This document shows, piece after piece, positions 11,145 through 21,011 of a DNA stretch of 64,000 nucleotides. Position 1 is the first letter of the stretch. Each line of letters opens with the position of its first letter. The translations under genes and the position numbers were made by a program. Under the pieces are notes generated by a model. It saw only the letters and a program-made list of their open reading frames with translations, searched no databases and was not told the origin of the DNA. Origin of the DNA: Litorivicinus lipolyticus (GTDB lineage: Bacteria; Pseudomonadota; Gammaproteobacteria; Pseudomonadales; Litorivicinaceae); assembly GCF_009650135.1 (NCBI RefSeq), contig NZ_CP045871.1, forward strand, positions 1,860,001-1,924,000, read 5' to 3'.

Positions 11145-12527
11145 TTAAATGTTCGCAGCGACGTAGGCTTGAATCGCGGCCACGTCGTTTGCCAGTACCT
11201 GGTAGCGCTCCTGCCGATCCATCAGGTCAGCCATGCTCGACGGCAACGCCGAGGGCGTCAGCCCGGCGGCCACCACGGCCTCGGCGAATTTTGCCGGGTG
11301 CGCAGTGGCCATGCAGATCATTGGCGTAGTGCCGACGTGATCCTCGGCAACGCGCACGCCAATGGCCGTGTGCGGGTCCAAAATCTCGCCACTTTGGGCG
11401 TGCCAACGTTTGATCGTGGCGACCGTTTCGGCGTCGTCGACCGCACCCGACGTCCAACGCTCAGCCGCCTGCATGATTGCTGCAGGAATCTGTGCATGAC
11501 CGGTCTCGGCGAAAGTCTTCATCAAGTCGTCGATCATGGCGCTGTCACCGCCGCTCAGGGCGTACAGCAGGCGTTCAAAATTCGACGACACGACAATGTC
11601 CATCGACGGCGACAGCGACGGCGACAGCGCCTGGCGCGCCAACACACCGCCCTTGATTGACCGATCCAGAGCATCGTTATGGTTGGTCGCGACGATGAAC
11701 TGCTCGACCGGCAACCCCATTTGACTGGCCAAGTGACCGGCGAACATGTGCCCGAAGTTGGCGCTTGGCACGGCAAAGGAGATCGCCTTGTCCGGAGCCC
11801 CGAGGCGCAAGCCTGAGTAAAAGAAATAGACAATCTGGGCCATCACCCGCGCCCAGTTAATACTGTTAACCGCAATCAGTCGCTTGCCATTCAAAAACGA
11901 TTGGTCATTGAAGCTGGCCTTGACCGCCGCCTGACAATCGTCAAAATCGCCTTGGACGGCGATGTTAAACACGCTGGGGTCCAACACCGTGGTCATCTGG
12001 CGACGCTGGACGTCGGATACCCGCTCGTGCGGGTGCAAGATAAACACATCCAGCTGGTTGCCGTGGCGGCAGCCTTCAATCGCCGCACTACCGGTGTCGC
12101 CGCTGGTGGCACCCAAGACAACGCCGCGCTCGCCTTTGCGGGCCAACGCCAAGTTCAACAAACGCCCCAACAGTTGCAGCGCAAAATCCTTAAAGGCCAG
12201 GGTCGGGCCGTGGAACTGTTCAAGCAACCAGAGGTTACTGTCGAGCTGTTTTAACGGGGCCACCGCCGGGTGATTGAACTCGGCGTAGGTCTCGGTCAAC
12301 AGCGCCGCATACTCGGCCTTGGGCATGAATCCGTCGACAAATGGCCAGGTCACTTCCAGGGCCAATTCGGCGTAGCTGAGTTTGGCCATTTCACGCAACT
12401 GCTCGGGGCTAAACGTGGGCAAGGACTCGGGCACATACAAACCACCGTCCGGGGCCAAGCCTCGCAGCAATACGCCTTCAAAGTCGAGGGCGTCGGAACG
12501 TCCACGGGTCGACACATAGCGCATCAT
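11145..12527 (-). CDS. thrC: Threonine synthase
   Basis: This 460-residue PLP enzyme converts O-phosphohomoserine to threonine. The pyridoxal lysine is K113 in GPTLAFKDFALQLL. The phosphate-binding loop is in GATSGDTGSAAIEG, and SINWARVMAQIVYYF-like sequence follows (here SINWARVMAQIVYFFYSG). It has the longer form found in E. coli and Pseudomonas. Two ATGs lie in tandem at the start, and the first overlaps the TGA of hom (ATGATGA), so translation is likely coupled to hom. Confidence 0.96.
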   Translation of the reverse strand: MMRYVSTRGRSDALDFEGVLLRGLAPDGGLYVPESLPTFSPEQLREMAKLSYAELALEVTWPFVDGFMPKAEYAALLTETYAEFNHPAVAPLKQLDSNLWLLEQFHGPTLAFKDFALQLLGRLLNLALARKGERGVVLGATSGDTGSAAIEGCRHGNQLDVFILHPHERVSDVQRRQMTTVLDPSVFNIAVQGDFDDCQAAVKASFNDQSFLNGKRLIAVNSINWARVMAQIVYFFYSGLRLGAPDKAISFAVPSANFGHMFAGHLASQMGLPVEQFIVATNHNDALDRSIKGGVLARQALSPSLSPSMDIVVSSNFERLLYALSGGDSAMIDDLMKTFAETGHAQIPAAIMQAAERWTSGAVDDAETVATIKRWHAQSGEILDPHTAIGVRVAEDHVGTTPMICMATAHPAKFAEAVVAAGLTPSALPSSMADLMDRQERYQVLANDVAAIQAYVAANI

Positions 12528-13828
12528 ACGAGGCTCTCCACGCGGATCTTAACAGCCGGTTCGAGGACCGATTCAAGCGCTTCAATTTCGGCCAACGCCG
12601 CGTTCATGTCGGCTTCTTTGACGACACCGGTCAACAGCACCACCGGAACCGAATCATGCGGGTCCTGGACCTGCTTTTGCACGATCGACTCGATGCTGAT
12701 GGCATGGTCACCTAGACGCTTGGTGATCTGGCTTAGGACACCCGGGGTGTCCGCCACCTGCAAACGCAGATAGTAGGCCGAGTGAATTTGATCAATGCTC
12801 AAAATCGGCTCGCCGCCCAACGCGTCGGCATGGAAGGCCAAATGCGGCACCCGATTCAGCGGATCCGCCGTTAGCGTGCGGGCAACGTCGACAATGTCAG
12901 CGACCACGGCGCTGGCGGTCGGCTCACCGCCGGCGCCAGGCCCGGTGTAGGTGGTCGGGCCAACCGCATCGCCCTGAACTTGAAGCGCGTTAAGCACGCC
13001 ATTGACGTTGGACAGCAACCGGTTCTTGGGCATCAGCGTCGGGTGAACCCGCAACTCGATACCGCCGCCCGTGCGCTTGGCCACGCCTAGGTGCTTAATT
13101 TTGTAACCGAGTTGGTCGGCGTTGGCGACATCCGCAGGTGTCAGCGCACCAATACCCTCGGTGTAGCAGGCGTCAAACTGGAGCGGAACGCCGAACGCAA
13201 TCGAGGCCAAAATCGTCAACTTGTGAGCGGCATCGATGCCCTCGACGTCAAAGGTCGGGTCGGCTTCGGCGTAGCCCAGTGCTTGCGCTTCGGCCAGCAC
13301 CTCGTCAAAGGCACGGCCTTTCTCGGACATTTCAGTCAGGATGAAGTTGCCGGTGCCGTTAATGATGCCCGCCAGCCATTGGATACGATTGGCGCTAAGG
13401 CCTTCACGGATCGCTTTAATGATGGGGATACCACCGGCGACTGCAGCCTCAAATGCGACCATCACGCCGCGCGCTTGGGCGGCTGCGAAAATTTCGTTGC
13501 CGTGGATGGCGATCAGCGCTTTGTTGGCCGTGACCACGCCCTTTCCTGCCTCAATCGCAGCCATCACCAACTTCAACGCGAGGTCGGTACCGCCGATAAG
13601 CTCGACCACAATATCGACGTCCGCGGCGGTCGCCACGGCCAGCATGTCGCGTTCAACGCGAATACCACTGAGGTCAACGTCAGGCTTGTCGGTGCGGACG
13701 CCGGCACAGGTCACTTTGACCGGGCTGCCGACGCGGCGCTCGATTTCGGATTGATTTCGGCGTAGCACTTCCAAGGTGCCCTGGGCCACAGTGCCCAGAC
13801 CACACAGGCCGATTTTGATCGGTTCCAA
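12524..13828 (-). CDS. hom: Homoserine dehydrogenase
   Basis: This 434-residue enzyme reduces aspartate semialdehyde to homoserine, the branch point to threonine and methionine. The N-terminal NAD(P) motif is GLCGLGTVAQG (residues 7-17). The catalytic domain contains GIINGTGNFILTEM and GYAEADPTFDVEGIDAAHK. A C-terminal ACT domain (about 350-434, DTPGVLSQITKRLGDHAISIES) should give feedback control by threonine. The start is TTG at 13828, eight bases after AGGAG. It lies 19 bases after alaC. Confidence 0.96.
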   Translation of the reverse strand: MEPIKIGLCGLGTVAQGTLEVLRRNQSEIERRVGSPVKVTCAGVRTDKPDVDLSGIRVERDMLAVATAADVDIVVELIGGTDLALKLVMAAIEAGKGVVTANKALIAIHGNEIFAAAQARGVMVAFEAAVAGGIPIIKAIREGLSANRIQWLAGIINGTGNFILTEMSEKGRAFDEVLAEAQALGYAEADPTFDVEGIDAAHKLTILASIAFGVPLQFDACYTEGIGALTPADVANADQLGYKIKHLGVAKRTGGGIELRVHPTLMPKNRLLSNVNGVLNALQVQGDAVGPTTYTGPGAGGEPTASAVVADIVDVARTLTADPLNRVPHLAFHADALGGEPILSIDQIHSAYYLRLQVADTPGVLSQITKRLGDHAISIESIVQKQVQDPHDSVPVVLLTGVVKEADMNAALAEIEALESVLEPAVKIRVESLV

Positions 13829-13847
13829 TGAACTTTCTCCTTACAGA

Positions 13848-15041
13848 CTACGCCGCGTTAGCGTCGTCTTTGGTTAACATTTTGCGGATTGAACGAACGG
13901 CTTGGCGGATGCGATGCTCGTTCTCAATCAATGCGATGCGCACAAAGTCATCGCCATAGCTGCCAAAGCCGATGCCCGGGCTGACCGCCACCTTGGCATC
14001 CGTCATCAGTTTCTTAGCAAATTCCAGTGAGCCCATGGCGCGGTAGCGCTCTGGAATTTTAGCCCATACGAACATCGTCGCCTTGGGCCGCTCGATGTGC
14101 CAGCCGGCAGCCTCGAGGCCATCGCACAAGACGTCGCGGCGGCTCTGGTACATGTCACGAATTTCTTTGACACAGGTCTGGTCGCCTTCGAGGGCCGCGA
14201 TAGCCGCCACCTGAATCGGCGTAAAGGTGCCGTAGTCCATGTAACTCTTAATCCGCGCCAGGGCCGACACCAACTCGGGGTTGCCACAGCAGAACCCGAC
14301 GCGCCAGCCCGGCATATTGTAGCTTTTGGACAGGCTAAAGAACTCGACCGCAATGTCTTTGGCGCCCTCGACTTGGAGGATGCTGGGGGCTTGGTAGCCG
14401 TCAAAGCAAATGTCCGCGTAGGCCAAATCCTGGACCACCCAAATTTGATGTTCCTTGGCGATGGCAACGATTTTCTCGAAAAACTCGAGATCAACGCAGT
14501 CCGCGGTTGGGTTAGCCGGAAAGTTCAGCACCAACATTTTTGGCTTCGGGAAGCTGTTGCGGATGGCGTTGGTCAGTTCTTCGAAGAAATCATGATCCGG
14601 GCCAATCGGCACGTGGCGGATGTCGGCCCCGGCGATCACGAACCCGTAGGGGTGAATCGGGTAGGCCGGATTGGGTACCAACACGGCATCACCCGGCGAC
14701 AGCGTGGCCATGGCCAAATGCGCCAAACCCTCTTTTGAACCGATCGTAGCGATGACTTCAGTTTCCGAGTCTAACTCGACGTCGTAGCGTTCTTTGTACC
14801 AATTGGCCATGGCCCGGCGCAGGCGCGGGATGCCGCGGCTTTGACTATAGCGGTGGGTATCGCCACGTTCGGCGGTTTCGACCAGTTTTTGTACGATGTG
14901 TTTGGGCGTTGGCTGATCCGGGTTACCCATGCTGAGGTCAATAATGTCCTCGCCTGCCGCTCGCGCCGCTTGACGCATCTCACCAATGACATTGAAAACA
15001 TAGGGGGGTAAGCGCTGAATGCGCTGGAAATCCGTGTTCAT
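13848..15041 (-). CDS. alaC: Alanine/pyruvate-type aminotransferase (AlaC family)
   Basis: This 397-residue class I/II PLP aminotransferase converts pyruvate and glutamate to alanine. The PLP lysine is in [17 protein letters not shown]. The motif [13 protein letters not shown] and the distal Arg region ([17 protein letters not shown]) are intact. The N-terminus [22 protein letters not shown] is characteristic of the AlaC/YfdZ subgroup, which in many gammaproteobacteria sits beside hom-thrC. It probably belongs to the leftward amino-acid operon. Confidence 0.92.
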   Translation of the reverse strand: MNTDFQRIQRLPPYVFNVIGEMRQAARAAGEDIIDLSMGNPDQPTPKHIVQKLVETAERGDTHRYSQSRGIPRLRRAMANWYKERYDVELDSETEVIATIGSKEGLAHLAMATLSPGDAVLVPNPAYPIHPYGFVIAGADIRHVPIGPDHDFFEELTNAIRNSFPKPKMLVLNFPANPTADCVDLEFFEKIVAIAKEHQIWVVQDLAYADICFDGYQAPSILQVEGAKDIAVEFFSLSKSYNMPGWRVGFCCGNPELVSALARIKSYMDYGTFTPIQVAAIAALEGDQTCVKEIRDMYQSRRDVLCDGLEAAGWHIERPKATMFVWAKIPERYRAMGSLEFAKKLMTDAKVAVSPGIGFGSYGDDFVRIALIENEHRIRQAVRSIRKMLTKDDANAA

Positions 15042-15108
15042 GCAGTCCTCGAGCCGGCAGGTAATTTGAGCCGGCTAGGTTACCACCCTTTTTGCTCAAA
15101 TTGGCGAG

Positions 15109-15819
15109 CTACAGGCCCATTTGAGTCGCCAATTCAGCGGCCGGCACATAACCGGGGATCAACTGCCCAGAGGCCAATACAATGGACGGCGTACCGCGCA
15201 CGCCGACCTGATTACCCAGCTCATATTGCGCAGCAATCGGGTTGGCACACTGGGCATCAGCGACGGATTTTCCGGCCTTGGCACGGGTCAAGGCATCGTG
15301 CGGATCGGCGGCGCAATACGCGCTGACGTACTTGCGGTAGCTGTCCGATTGCAAACCGGCGCGCGGAAACGCCAAATAGCGCACTTCGATGCCCAGATCG
15401 GTGTACTGATCGATCTCGGCGTGCAACTTGCGGCAATAGCCGCAGTCGATGTCGGTGAACACATCAATACGCGCCCGCACCGGTCCGTCGGGCGAGAAAA
15501 TCACGGTCTCGGCATCCGCCACCGCAGCCATCAACTCGACCCGGCCACCCCAACGCGCTTGCTCGGTCAGGTTGACCAAGTTGTCCGGAAGCGCCTGATA
15601 CAGATCGCCACTCAGTAGGTGGGTACCGTTCTCGGTCGCATACAGTGTTTCGCCGCTGGCCAAGCGCACTTCGTACAGCGGTGAATCGGCGACCGCGGTA
15701 ACCCGCTCAATCGCAACTTGGTTACTGAGGGCTTGAAGGCCGGCGCGGACCGCGTCTTCTTTGGGGCCGGCCACCGCAGCGGAAATCGATAGAGATACCC
15801 AACACAGCAAAAAACGCAT
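15109..15819 (-). CDS. dsbC: Periplasmic thiol:disulfide isomerase DsbC
   Basis: This 236-residue secreted protein starts at the ATG at 15819 with a signal peptide (FLLCWVSLSISAAVAG). The N-terminal dimerisation domain is followed by a thioredoxin fold with active site CGYC (in DIDCGYCRKLH) and the cis-Pro segment VGVRGTPSIVL. It reshuffles wrong disulfides, kept reduced by DsbD. It follows xerD by 10 bases, as in many gammaproteobacteria, and is followed by alaC and hom. Sox c-type cytochromes and EndA here may depend on such folding, which is inference. Confidence 0.93.
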   Translation of the reverse strand: MRFLLCWVSLSISAAVAGPKEDAVRAGLQALSNQVAIERVTAVADSPLYEVRLASGETLYATENGTHLLSGDLYQALPDNLVNLTEQARWGGRVELMAAVADAETVIFSPDGPVRARIDVFTDIDCGYCRKLHAEIDQYTDLGIEVRYLAFPRAGLQSDSYRKYVSAYCAADPHDALTRAKAGKSVADAQCANPIAAQYELGNQVGVRGTPSIVLASGQLIPGYVPAAELATQMGL

Positions 15820-15829
15820 CAACAATTCC

Positions 15830-16720
15830 TTAATTATTTCGAGGGTGGTGGGCGTCGTGCAGGGCCTGCAAACGCGCCGTCGCCACCTGAGTATATATCT
15901 GAGTGGTGCTGAGGTCAGCATGCCCAAGCATCATCTGAACAGACCGCAAATCGACGCCATGGTTCAACAAGTGGGTGGCAAATGCATGACGCAGGCCATG
16001 CGGCGACAGACCCGGATTAACCCCCGCCGCCAGTGCCACCGCCTTTATCCGGTACCACAGCGCCTGACGGGTCCAGGCGCCCTTTCGCCCCGGCAACAAA
16101 TAATCGCTGTCCCCGGCCGCGGGCAACAACGCCCGCGCCTGCTCCAGGTAGCGACCGATCCAAAACACGCACTCCTCGCCCAGCGGCACCAAGCGCTCTT
16201 TACTGCCTTTGCCGGTGACCCGAACCACCCCGGCCTGGCGATCGATCATCGGCAAGCGCAGCGCAGTCAATTCCGACACGCGCAGACCCGCCGCATACAG
16301 GATTTCCAACGCGACCTTGTCGCGCAGTCCGTGGACCGTCGATACATCCGGGGTCGCCAGCAGGGCGTCAACATCCGCCTCGGACAGGGTTGAGGGCAAA
16401 GTGCGCGGCATCCGCGGCGCCGGCACGTCGCGGCTGGGGTCATCGGATCGCAGGCCGATCCGAACCAGGTACTGACACAGCCCACGTACGGACGACAGCA
16501 CGCGAGCCAGCGAGCGCGTCGACAACCCAGTGACCTGGCGGTCAGCCAAGTAAGCCGATAAATCGGAAACGCAAAAAACCGCCAGGGTTAATTGACGGCT
16601 ATTCAGCCAGCCAACCCAGGCGGTTAGGTCGCGGCGGTAAGCCGCCAGCGAATTTTCAGACAACCCCCGCTCTAACCAGAGGCTGTCCAGGTATGCCGCT
16701 ACCCGATCGGTATCGGTCAC
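15830..16720 (-). CDS. xerD: Tyrosine recombinase XerD
   Basis: This 296-residue protein resolves chromosome dimers at dif together with XerC under FtsK control. It has an N-terminal SAM-like core-binding domain and a C-terminal catalytic domain. Catalytic residues are Arg in AAGLRVSELTAL, Lys in VTGKGSKERLVPL, His-x2-Arg in SPHGLRHAFATHLL, His in LGHADLSTTQIY and the Tyr nucleophile in that last segment. I chose the GTG at 16720, preceded by AAAGG, because it gives the usual XerD length; a longer reading would run into rplS. Context (dsbC next) favours XerD over XerC. Confidence 0.92.
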   Translation of the reverse strand: MTDTDRVAAYLDSLWLERGLSENSLAAYRRDLTAWVGWLNSRQLTLAVFCVSDLSAYLADRQVTGLSTRSLARVLSSVRGLCQYLVRIGLRSDDPSRDVPAPRMPRTLPSTLSEADVDALLATPDVSTVHGLRDKVALEILYAAGLRVSELTALRLPMIDRQAGVVRVTGKGSKERLVPLGEECVFWIGRYLEQARALLPAAGDSDYLLPGRKGAWTRQALWYRIKAVALAAGVNPGLSPHGLRHAFATHLLNHGVDLRSVQMMLGHADLSTTQIYTQVATARLQALHDAHHPRNN

Positions 16721-16730
16721 GGCAAACCTT

Positions 16731-17087
16731 TTACTTAGTAACCAGCTTCTCGCGGATACGCGCGCTACGGCCGCTGCGCTCACGCAAGTAGTACAGCTTG
16801 GCTTTACGAACGTCACCACGACGCTTGACTTCGATGCTGTCGATCAGCTTCGAGTAGGTCTGGAAGGTACGCTCAACGCCCACACCGTGGCTGATTTTAC
16901 GGACCGTAAAGCCGCTGTTAACGCCGCGGTTACGCTTGGCAATAACGACGCCTTCAAACGCCTGCAGACGCTCACGAGTGCCTTCTTTTACTTTAACCTG
17001 AACGACCAAAGTGTCGCCGGGACCAAACGCGGGGACTTGCTTGTCCATTTGTTCGGTTTCTAGAGCCTCAATAATCGGGTTCTTCAT
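16731..17087 (-). CDS. rplS: 50S ribosomal protein L19
   Basis: This 118-residue protein sits at the 30S-50S interface. It begins [16 protein letters not shown] and contains [21 protein letters not shown] and a basic C-terminus, all typical of L19. The ATG at 17087 lies inside the last codons of trmD, giving a 20-base overlap. It ends the rpsP-rimM-trmD-rplS operon, with xerD following 10 bases after its stop. Confidence 0.97.
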   Translation of the reverse strand: MKNPIIEALETEQMDKQVPAFGPGDTLVVQVKVKEGTRERLQAFEGVVIAKRNRGVNSGFTVRKISHGVGVERTFQTYSKLIDSIEVKRRGDVRKAKLYYLRERSGRSARIREKLVTK

Positions 17088-17850
17088 CGTTTTTTCCGTC
17101 TCTCGTGGTGCTCGCTTTCTCAAGCGTGCTCAAATGCTCGTTAATCATCGAAAGTTCTGTTGTTGTCAGACGCTTTCGCTCAAATAGATCGGGCCGGCGA
17201 TCCCAACTGCGCTCAAGGCTCTGTTGCAATCGCCAGGCTTCGATCCGGCCGTGGTGTCCGCTACGCAGCACCTCCGGCACGGTGTTCCCCCGGTAATCAA
17301 CCGGTCGGGTGAAGTGAGGACAGTCCAACCAGTGCGCAGCGAACGAATCCTGCTCAGCCGATGCCTGGTCACCCAACACCCCGGGCACCATTCGACTGAC
17401 CGCATCGATCAATACCATGGCACCCAATTCACCCCCACTAAGCACGTAGTCGCCCAGTGAGACTTCTAAATCCACGTGTTCATCGACCAAACGCTCATCG
17501 ATGCCCTCGTAGCGCCCCGCCAATAAAATCAGCTCGGGCAGTCGGGCCAGTTCTTGAACCAACGGTTGGTTCAGTGCTCGACCCTGTGGCGACAAGTACA
17601 CCACCGGCGCATTCGGCAAGGCTTCGCGGGCCTTGATGATGGCCGCTTCGGTGGTGTCGACCTGCATTAACATGCCAGGCCCACCGCCGAAGGGGCGATC
17701 ATCCACCGACCGGTGATTGTCGGTGGCATGATCACGGGGATTAAAGCCCGTGACCGAAATCAAACCGTTTTGGCTAGCCCGTTCCAACACCCCAACCGAG
17801 GTCAACTGCTCTACCCATTCAGGGAACAGCGTCACCACGCCGAATCGCAT
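17068..17850 (-). CDS. trmD: tRNA (guanine-37-N1)-methyltransferase TrmD
   Basis: This 260-residue SPOUT-fold enzyme methylates G37 next to the anticodon and prevents frameshifting. The AdoMet-knot segments are visible: [28 protein letters not shown] and [31 protein letters not shown] is the N-terminal signature. The C-terminal domain has [17 protein letters not shown]. It follows rimM by one base and overlaps the rplS start by 20 bases. Confidence 0.97.
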   Translation of the reverse strand: MRFGVVTLFPEWVEQLTSVGVLERASQNGLISVTGFNPRDHATDNHRSVDDRPFGGGPGMLMQVDTTEAAIIKAREALPNAPVVYLSPQGRALNQPLVQELARLPELILLAGRYEGIDERLVDEHVDLEVSLGDYVLSGGELGAMVLIDAVSRMVPGVLGDQASAEQDSFAAHWLDCPHFTRPVDYRGNTVPEVLRSGHHGRIEAWRLQQSLERSWDRRPDLFERKRLTTTELSMINEHLSTLEKASTTRDGKNDEEPDY

Positions 17851-17851
17851 G

Positions 17852-18397
17852 TTAGAAGGCCTCGTCCCAGTCCACTTTAATTAAACGTTGCGCGATATCG
17901 ACCGATACCAACGCTGAGTCAATCCAAGGGATCAGGCGCTCCGCATCGTCTACTGACGTCGCATCCGCCGCTACCACCAACACATCGTTGGCACCGGTTT
18001 CCATGACACTCGCGACCACACCTAAATCGATGCCGCTCGCGTTGACAACCCGACAGCCAGTGAGCTGATGGTGGTAGAAATCATCACCGTCTAGGTCAGG
18101 CAGGCTGTTCAACGGAACCCAAACTTCGTAGCCCTTAAAGGACTCGGCTTGGTTTCGGTCAGCGTCCGGCGTCAACTTGCACACCCAACCCTTCGCCTGC
18201 GCTTTACCTTTCGGTCGGTCCAACACCCAGTCTTCACCAAGGTATTGGCCCTTCTTAACCGGGTGTGGCCGCCGCAACGTCCAAGGGCGATAATTAAACG
18301 CCTGCTTGGGTTCGCCAGTGAACAGCTGTATCCAGTTAAAGCCTTGGATGCCCCAAGGCGATCCGATCCTGCCGATCAGGATCAGTTCGTCACTCAA
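17852..18397 (-). CDS. rimM: Ribosome maturation factor RimM
   Basis: This 181-residue protein aids 30S maturation near S19 and helix 31 or 33b of 16S rRNA. It has an N-terminal RimM barrel ([20 protein letters not shown]) and a C-terminal PRC-barrel-like domain ([24 protein letters not shown]). The start is TTG at 18397, overlapping the TGA of rpsP as TTGA, which implies translational coupling. Confidence 0.95.
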   Translation of the reverse strand: MSDELILIGRIGSPWGIQGFNWIQLFTGEPKQAFNYRPWTLRRPHPVKKGQYLGEDWVLDRPKGKAQAKGWVCKLTPDADRNQAESFKGYEVWVPLNSLPDLDGDDFYHHQLTGCRVVNASGIDLGVVASVMETGANDVLVVAADATSVDDAERLIPWIDSALVSVDIAQRLIKVDWDEAF

Positions 18398-18642
18398 GCG
18401 GCTTTACGAGCCGTCTTGACCAACTGCTTAACGCGGTCTGAAACCTGTGCGCCTTTGGCAACCCAAGCGTCAACCGCTTCGATGTCCAAACGCAGGCCTT
18501 CGGCGCCGCCACGGGCTACCGGGTTAAAGAAACCCAGACGCTCGATGTAGCGACCATCACGCGAAGTGCGCGAGTCGGTGACATTGATATGATAGAACGG
18601 GCGCTTTTTAGAACCGCCGCGAGCCAAACGAATTGTGACCAT
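18394..18642 (-). CDS. rpsP: 30S ribosomal protein S16
   Basis: This 82-residue protein begins [19 protein letters not shown], the S16 signature, and has [14 protein letters not shown] in the middle. The ATG at 18642 leaves the family's standard N-terminus. It is the first gene of the rpsP-rimM-trmD-rplS operon and lies 129 bases after the ffh stop, with a terminator-like hairpin in between. Confidence 0.97.
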   Translation of the reverse strand: MVTIRLARGGSKKRPFYHINVTDSRTSRDGRYIERLGFFNPVARGGAEGLRLDIEAVDAWVAKGAQVSDRVKQLVKTARKAA

Positions 18643-18659
18643 GTAGTCGTCTCGTCTCT

Positions 18660-18687
18660 TATAAAAAGCGGCGCAAATAGCCGCTTT
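18660..18687 (-). terminator. Terminator of ffh / leader of rpsP
   Basis: An eight-base perfect inverted repeat (AAAGCGGC...GCCGCTTT) with a seven-base loop is followed on the minus strand by TTTTTAT. It lies 85 bases after the ffh stop and 18 bases before the rpsP start, so it may terminate ffh or attenuate the ribosomal operon. Confidence 0.7.
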
Positions 18688-18771
18688 GTGTGTGAATTCG
18701 GATCTGCTAGGCCAAAGAGGCCATCCCAGAGGGTGCGAAATTTTAGTGATTGAAGGCGCCGAGCGCAAGCC

Positions 18772-20142
18772 CTAAAAACGCGGAGGCATTCCACCGCCGC
18801 CGCCAAGCATGCCGCCAAGGCCTCGAGCCATACCAGCCATGCCCCCTTTCTTCATTTTTTTCATCATCTTACCCATTTGCTTGTGCTGCTTAAGCAAACG
18901 GTTGAGGGCGGCCAGATCTTTGCCCGCACCGCGGCAGATACGATTTTTGCGTGAGCTATTAAGGATATCCGGGTTGCGACGTTCCCCCGGCGTCATCGAA
19001 TTGATCAACACCTCCATTTCTTCAAACGGCTTATCGGTGATCGCCTCACGCGCCCCCGGCGCCAACTGGTTGGCACCCGGCAACTTGTCGAGCAGGCTGG
19101 CCACGCCCCCCATGTTTTTCATCTGCTGTATCTGCTCGCGGAAGTCCTCGAGGTTAAAGCTTTGACCTTTTTGAACCTTGGTGGCGAGTTTTTTAGCCTT
19201 GTCGTGGTCAACCTTGCGCTCGACATCCTCGATCAGGCTCATGACGTCGCCCATGCCCAACAGACGCGACGCCACCCGATCCGGGTGGAACGGCTCTAGG
19301 GCATCGGTCTTCTCACCCATGCCCATGAACTTGATCGGTTTGCCGGTGATCGCCTTGACACTTAAGGCGGCACCGCCACGGGCATCGCCGTCGGCTTTAG
19401 TCAGCACAACACCGGTTAACGGCAATGCCTGACCAAATGCCTTCGCCGTATTGGCCGCGTCCTGACCGGTCATGGCATCGACCACAAACAAGGTTTCAAC
19501 CGGATTCAGACTGGCATGCAGGGCCTGAATTTCGGCCATCATGTCCTGGTCAATCGCCAAGCGGCCGGCGGTATCCACCAGCAGCACTTCGACGTTCATG
19601 CGCCGGGCTTCGTCCAACGCTTGGGCGACGATGTCGACCGGCTTAGCCGACGGGTCGGTTGGGAACGCAGGGACACCGACCTCGTCAGCCAGAATTTTAA
19701 GCTGCTCGATGGCGGCCGGTCGGTAAACGTCAGCACTGACCACCATGACGCGCTTTTTCTCACGCTCCTTTAAAAACCGCGCCAGCTTGGCCGTGGTCGT
19801 GGTTTTACCCGCGCCCTGCAAACCGGCCATCAGCACCACGGCCGGCGGACGCGCACGCAAATCCAAGCCCTCATTGGCGCGGCCCATGACCAGTTCCAGC
19901 TCTTGGCGAACGATCTTTAGGAAAGTCTGGCCCGGCGACAGTGATTTCTTGACCTCGGTGCCCATGGCCCGCATGCGCGTGGTGGTGATGAATTCTTTGA
20001 CCACGGGCAGCGCGACGTCGGCTTCTAACAACGCCGAACGAACGTCTTTCAACGCCCCTTTGATGTTGTTTTCGTTGAGACGACTTTTACCGGTGACCTT
20101 ATTCAGGCCTTCGGACAGCTTTTGTTGCAGGTTATCGAACAT
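18772..20142 (-). CDS. ffh: Signal recognition particle protein Ffh
   Basis: This 456-residue GTPase binds 4.5S RNA and signal peptides for co-translational targeting with FtsY. The N domain is followed by the G domain with GLQGAGKTTTTAKLARFL, LLVDTAGRL and LTKADGDARGGAALS. The C-terminal M domain is methionine-rich (KQMGKMMKKMKKGG, ending GGMLGGGGGMPPRF). I chose the ATG at 20142 (MFDNLQQKLSEGLNK), the standard start. It is divergent from the CcsA-like gene, the arrangement usual in gammaproteobacteria. Confidence 0.97.
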   Translation of the reverse strand: MFDNLQQKLSEGLNKVTGKSRLNENNIKGALKDVRSALLEADVALPVVKEFITTTRMRAMGTEVKKSLSPGQTFLKIVRQELELVMGRANEGLDLRARPPAVVLMAGLQGAGKTTTTAKLARFLKEREKKRVMVVSADVYRPAAIEQLKILADEVGVPAFPTDPSAKPVDIVAQALDEARRMNVEVLLVDTAGRLAIDQDMMAEIQALHASLNPVETLFVVDAMTGQDAANTAKAFGQALPLTGVVLTKADGDARGGAALSVKAITGKPIKFMGMGEKTDALEPFHPDRVASRLLGMGDVMSLIEDVERKVDHDKAKKLATKVQKGQSFNLEDFREQIQQMKNMGGVASLLDKLPGANQLAPGAREAITDKPFEEMEVLINSMTPGERRNPDILNSSRKNRICRGAGKDLAALNRLLKQHKQMGKMMKKMKKGGMAGMARGLGGMLGGGGGMPPRF

Positions 20143-20210
20143 GCGCGGCGCACCAAGGTGTGGAAAAGCGCGTAGTATAAACAGGCTTGAACCAAATTTG
20201 CGGAGCATTC

Positions 20211-21011
20211 ATGAACCCCATTTTGCTTTCTGTGATTGCCGCCGGCGGATACGCCCTCGCAGCAGCCATCGAAGCACGCCACATTGACAACGACCGGCGC
20301 GAACATAAACGCGTATTCGTGGCTGCCATGACGATCGCATTGGCCTGCCACCTGTGGGTGGTATTGAGCTCCCTCGGCGGTCAGGGCGAGACCTGGACGG
20401 TCAGCCTAATCGCGACACTGTCACTGAGTGCCTGGATGATTGGCGTAGTGGTGGTGGGACTGCGCCTACGCCAACGCCAAGGCATTTTACTGGCGCCGCT
20501 GTTAGCGGCGGTGTCGGTCATTGCACTGGGATCAGGCTTTGACTCGATGGCCGGGCGCAGCGTCACGTCGAACCTTGGTCTGGCGACGCATATCGTGCTG
20601 TCACTGGCGGCGTTTTCGGTGCTGTTTATTGCCGGCGCCCAATCCTTGCTGCTGGGCTGGCAAAACCGCGCCCTCAAGCAACACCACTTCAGCGCCATTG
20701 CCGGGCTGCCGTCGATGAAGCGCATGGAGGTGCTGCTGTTTGATTTATTGACCTCGGGCTGGATGCTGTTAAGTGCGGCATTGCTGACGGGCTGGGCGTT
20801 TATTGACGATCTATTTGCCCAACACCTGCTGCACAAAACCGTGCTGTCTGCCGCGGCCTGGCTGGTATTCAGCGGGCTGCTGATCGGTCGCCGCCTGTTT
20901 GGATGGCGCGGTGCCACCGCCACCGCTTGGACCTTGACCGGTTTTGGGGTCTTGGCACTGGGCACCTTAGGCAGCAAAATCATGCTCGAACTTGTCTTGG
21001 ATCGCGTCTAA
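20211..21011 (+). CDS. CcsA-like cytochrome c assembly membrane protein (YpjD type)
   Basis: This 266-residue integral membrane protein has about eight helices, as in the YpjD/CcsA family. Members relate to heme handling in cytochrome c biogenesis, though the function of YpjD itself is not firmly established. Histidines lie in ATHIVLSLAAFSVLFIAGAQSLLLGWQ and LLHKTVLSAAAWLVFSGLL, positions expected for CcsA-like proteins. CGGAG precedes the ATG at 20211. The neighbouring ffh and CNNM/CorC-type genes are the usual context. Its stop directly abuts the next start. Confidence 0.88.
   Translation: MNPILLSVIAAGGYALAAAIEARHIDNDRREHKRVFVAAMTIALACHLWVVLSSLGGQGETWTVSLIATLSLSAWMIGVVVVGLRLRQRQGILLAPLLAAVSVIALGSGFDSMAGRSVTSNLGLATHIVLSLAAFSVLFIAGAQSLLLGWQNRALKQHHFSAIAGLPSMKRMEVLLFDLLTSGWMLLSAALLTGWAFIDDLFAQHLLHKTVLSAAAWLVFSGLLIGRRLFGWRGATATAWTLTGFGVLALGTLGSKIMLELVLDRV

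Noticed and set aside
14097..14738. Long plus-strand frame opposite alaC
   Set aside because: It is antisense to a clear aminotransferase. It has no family match and arises from high GC content, as do similar frames opposite prfC, uvrA, soxB and rpoA.
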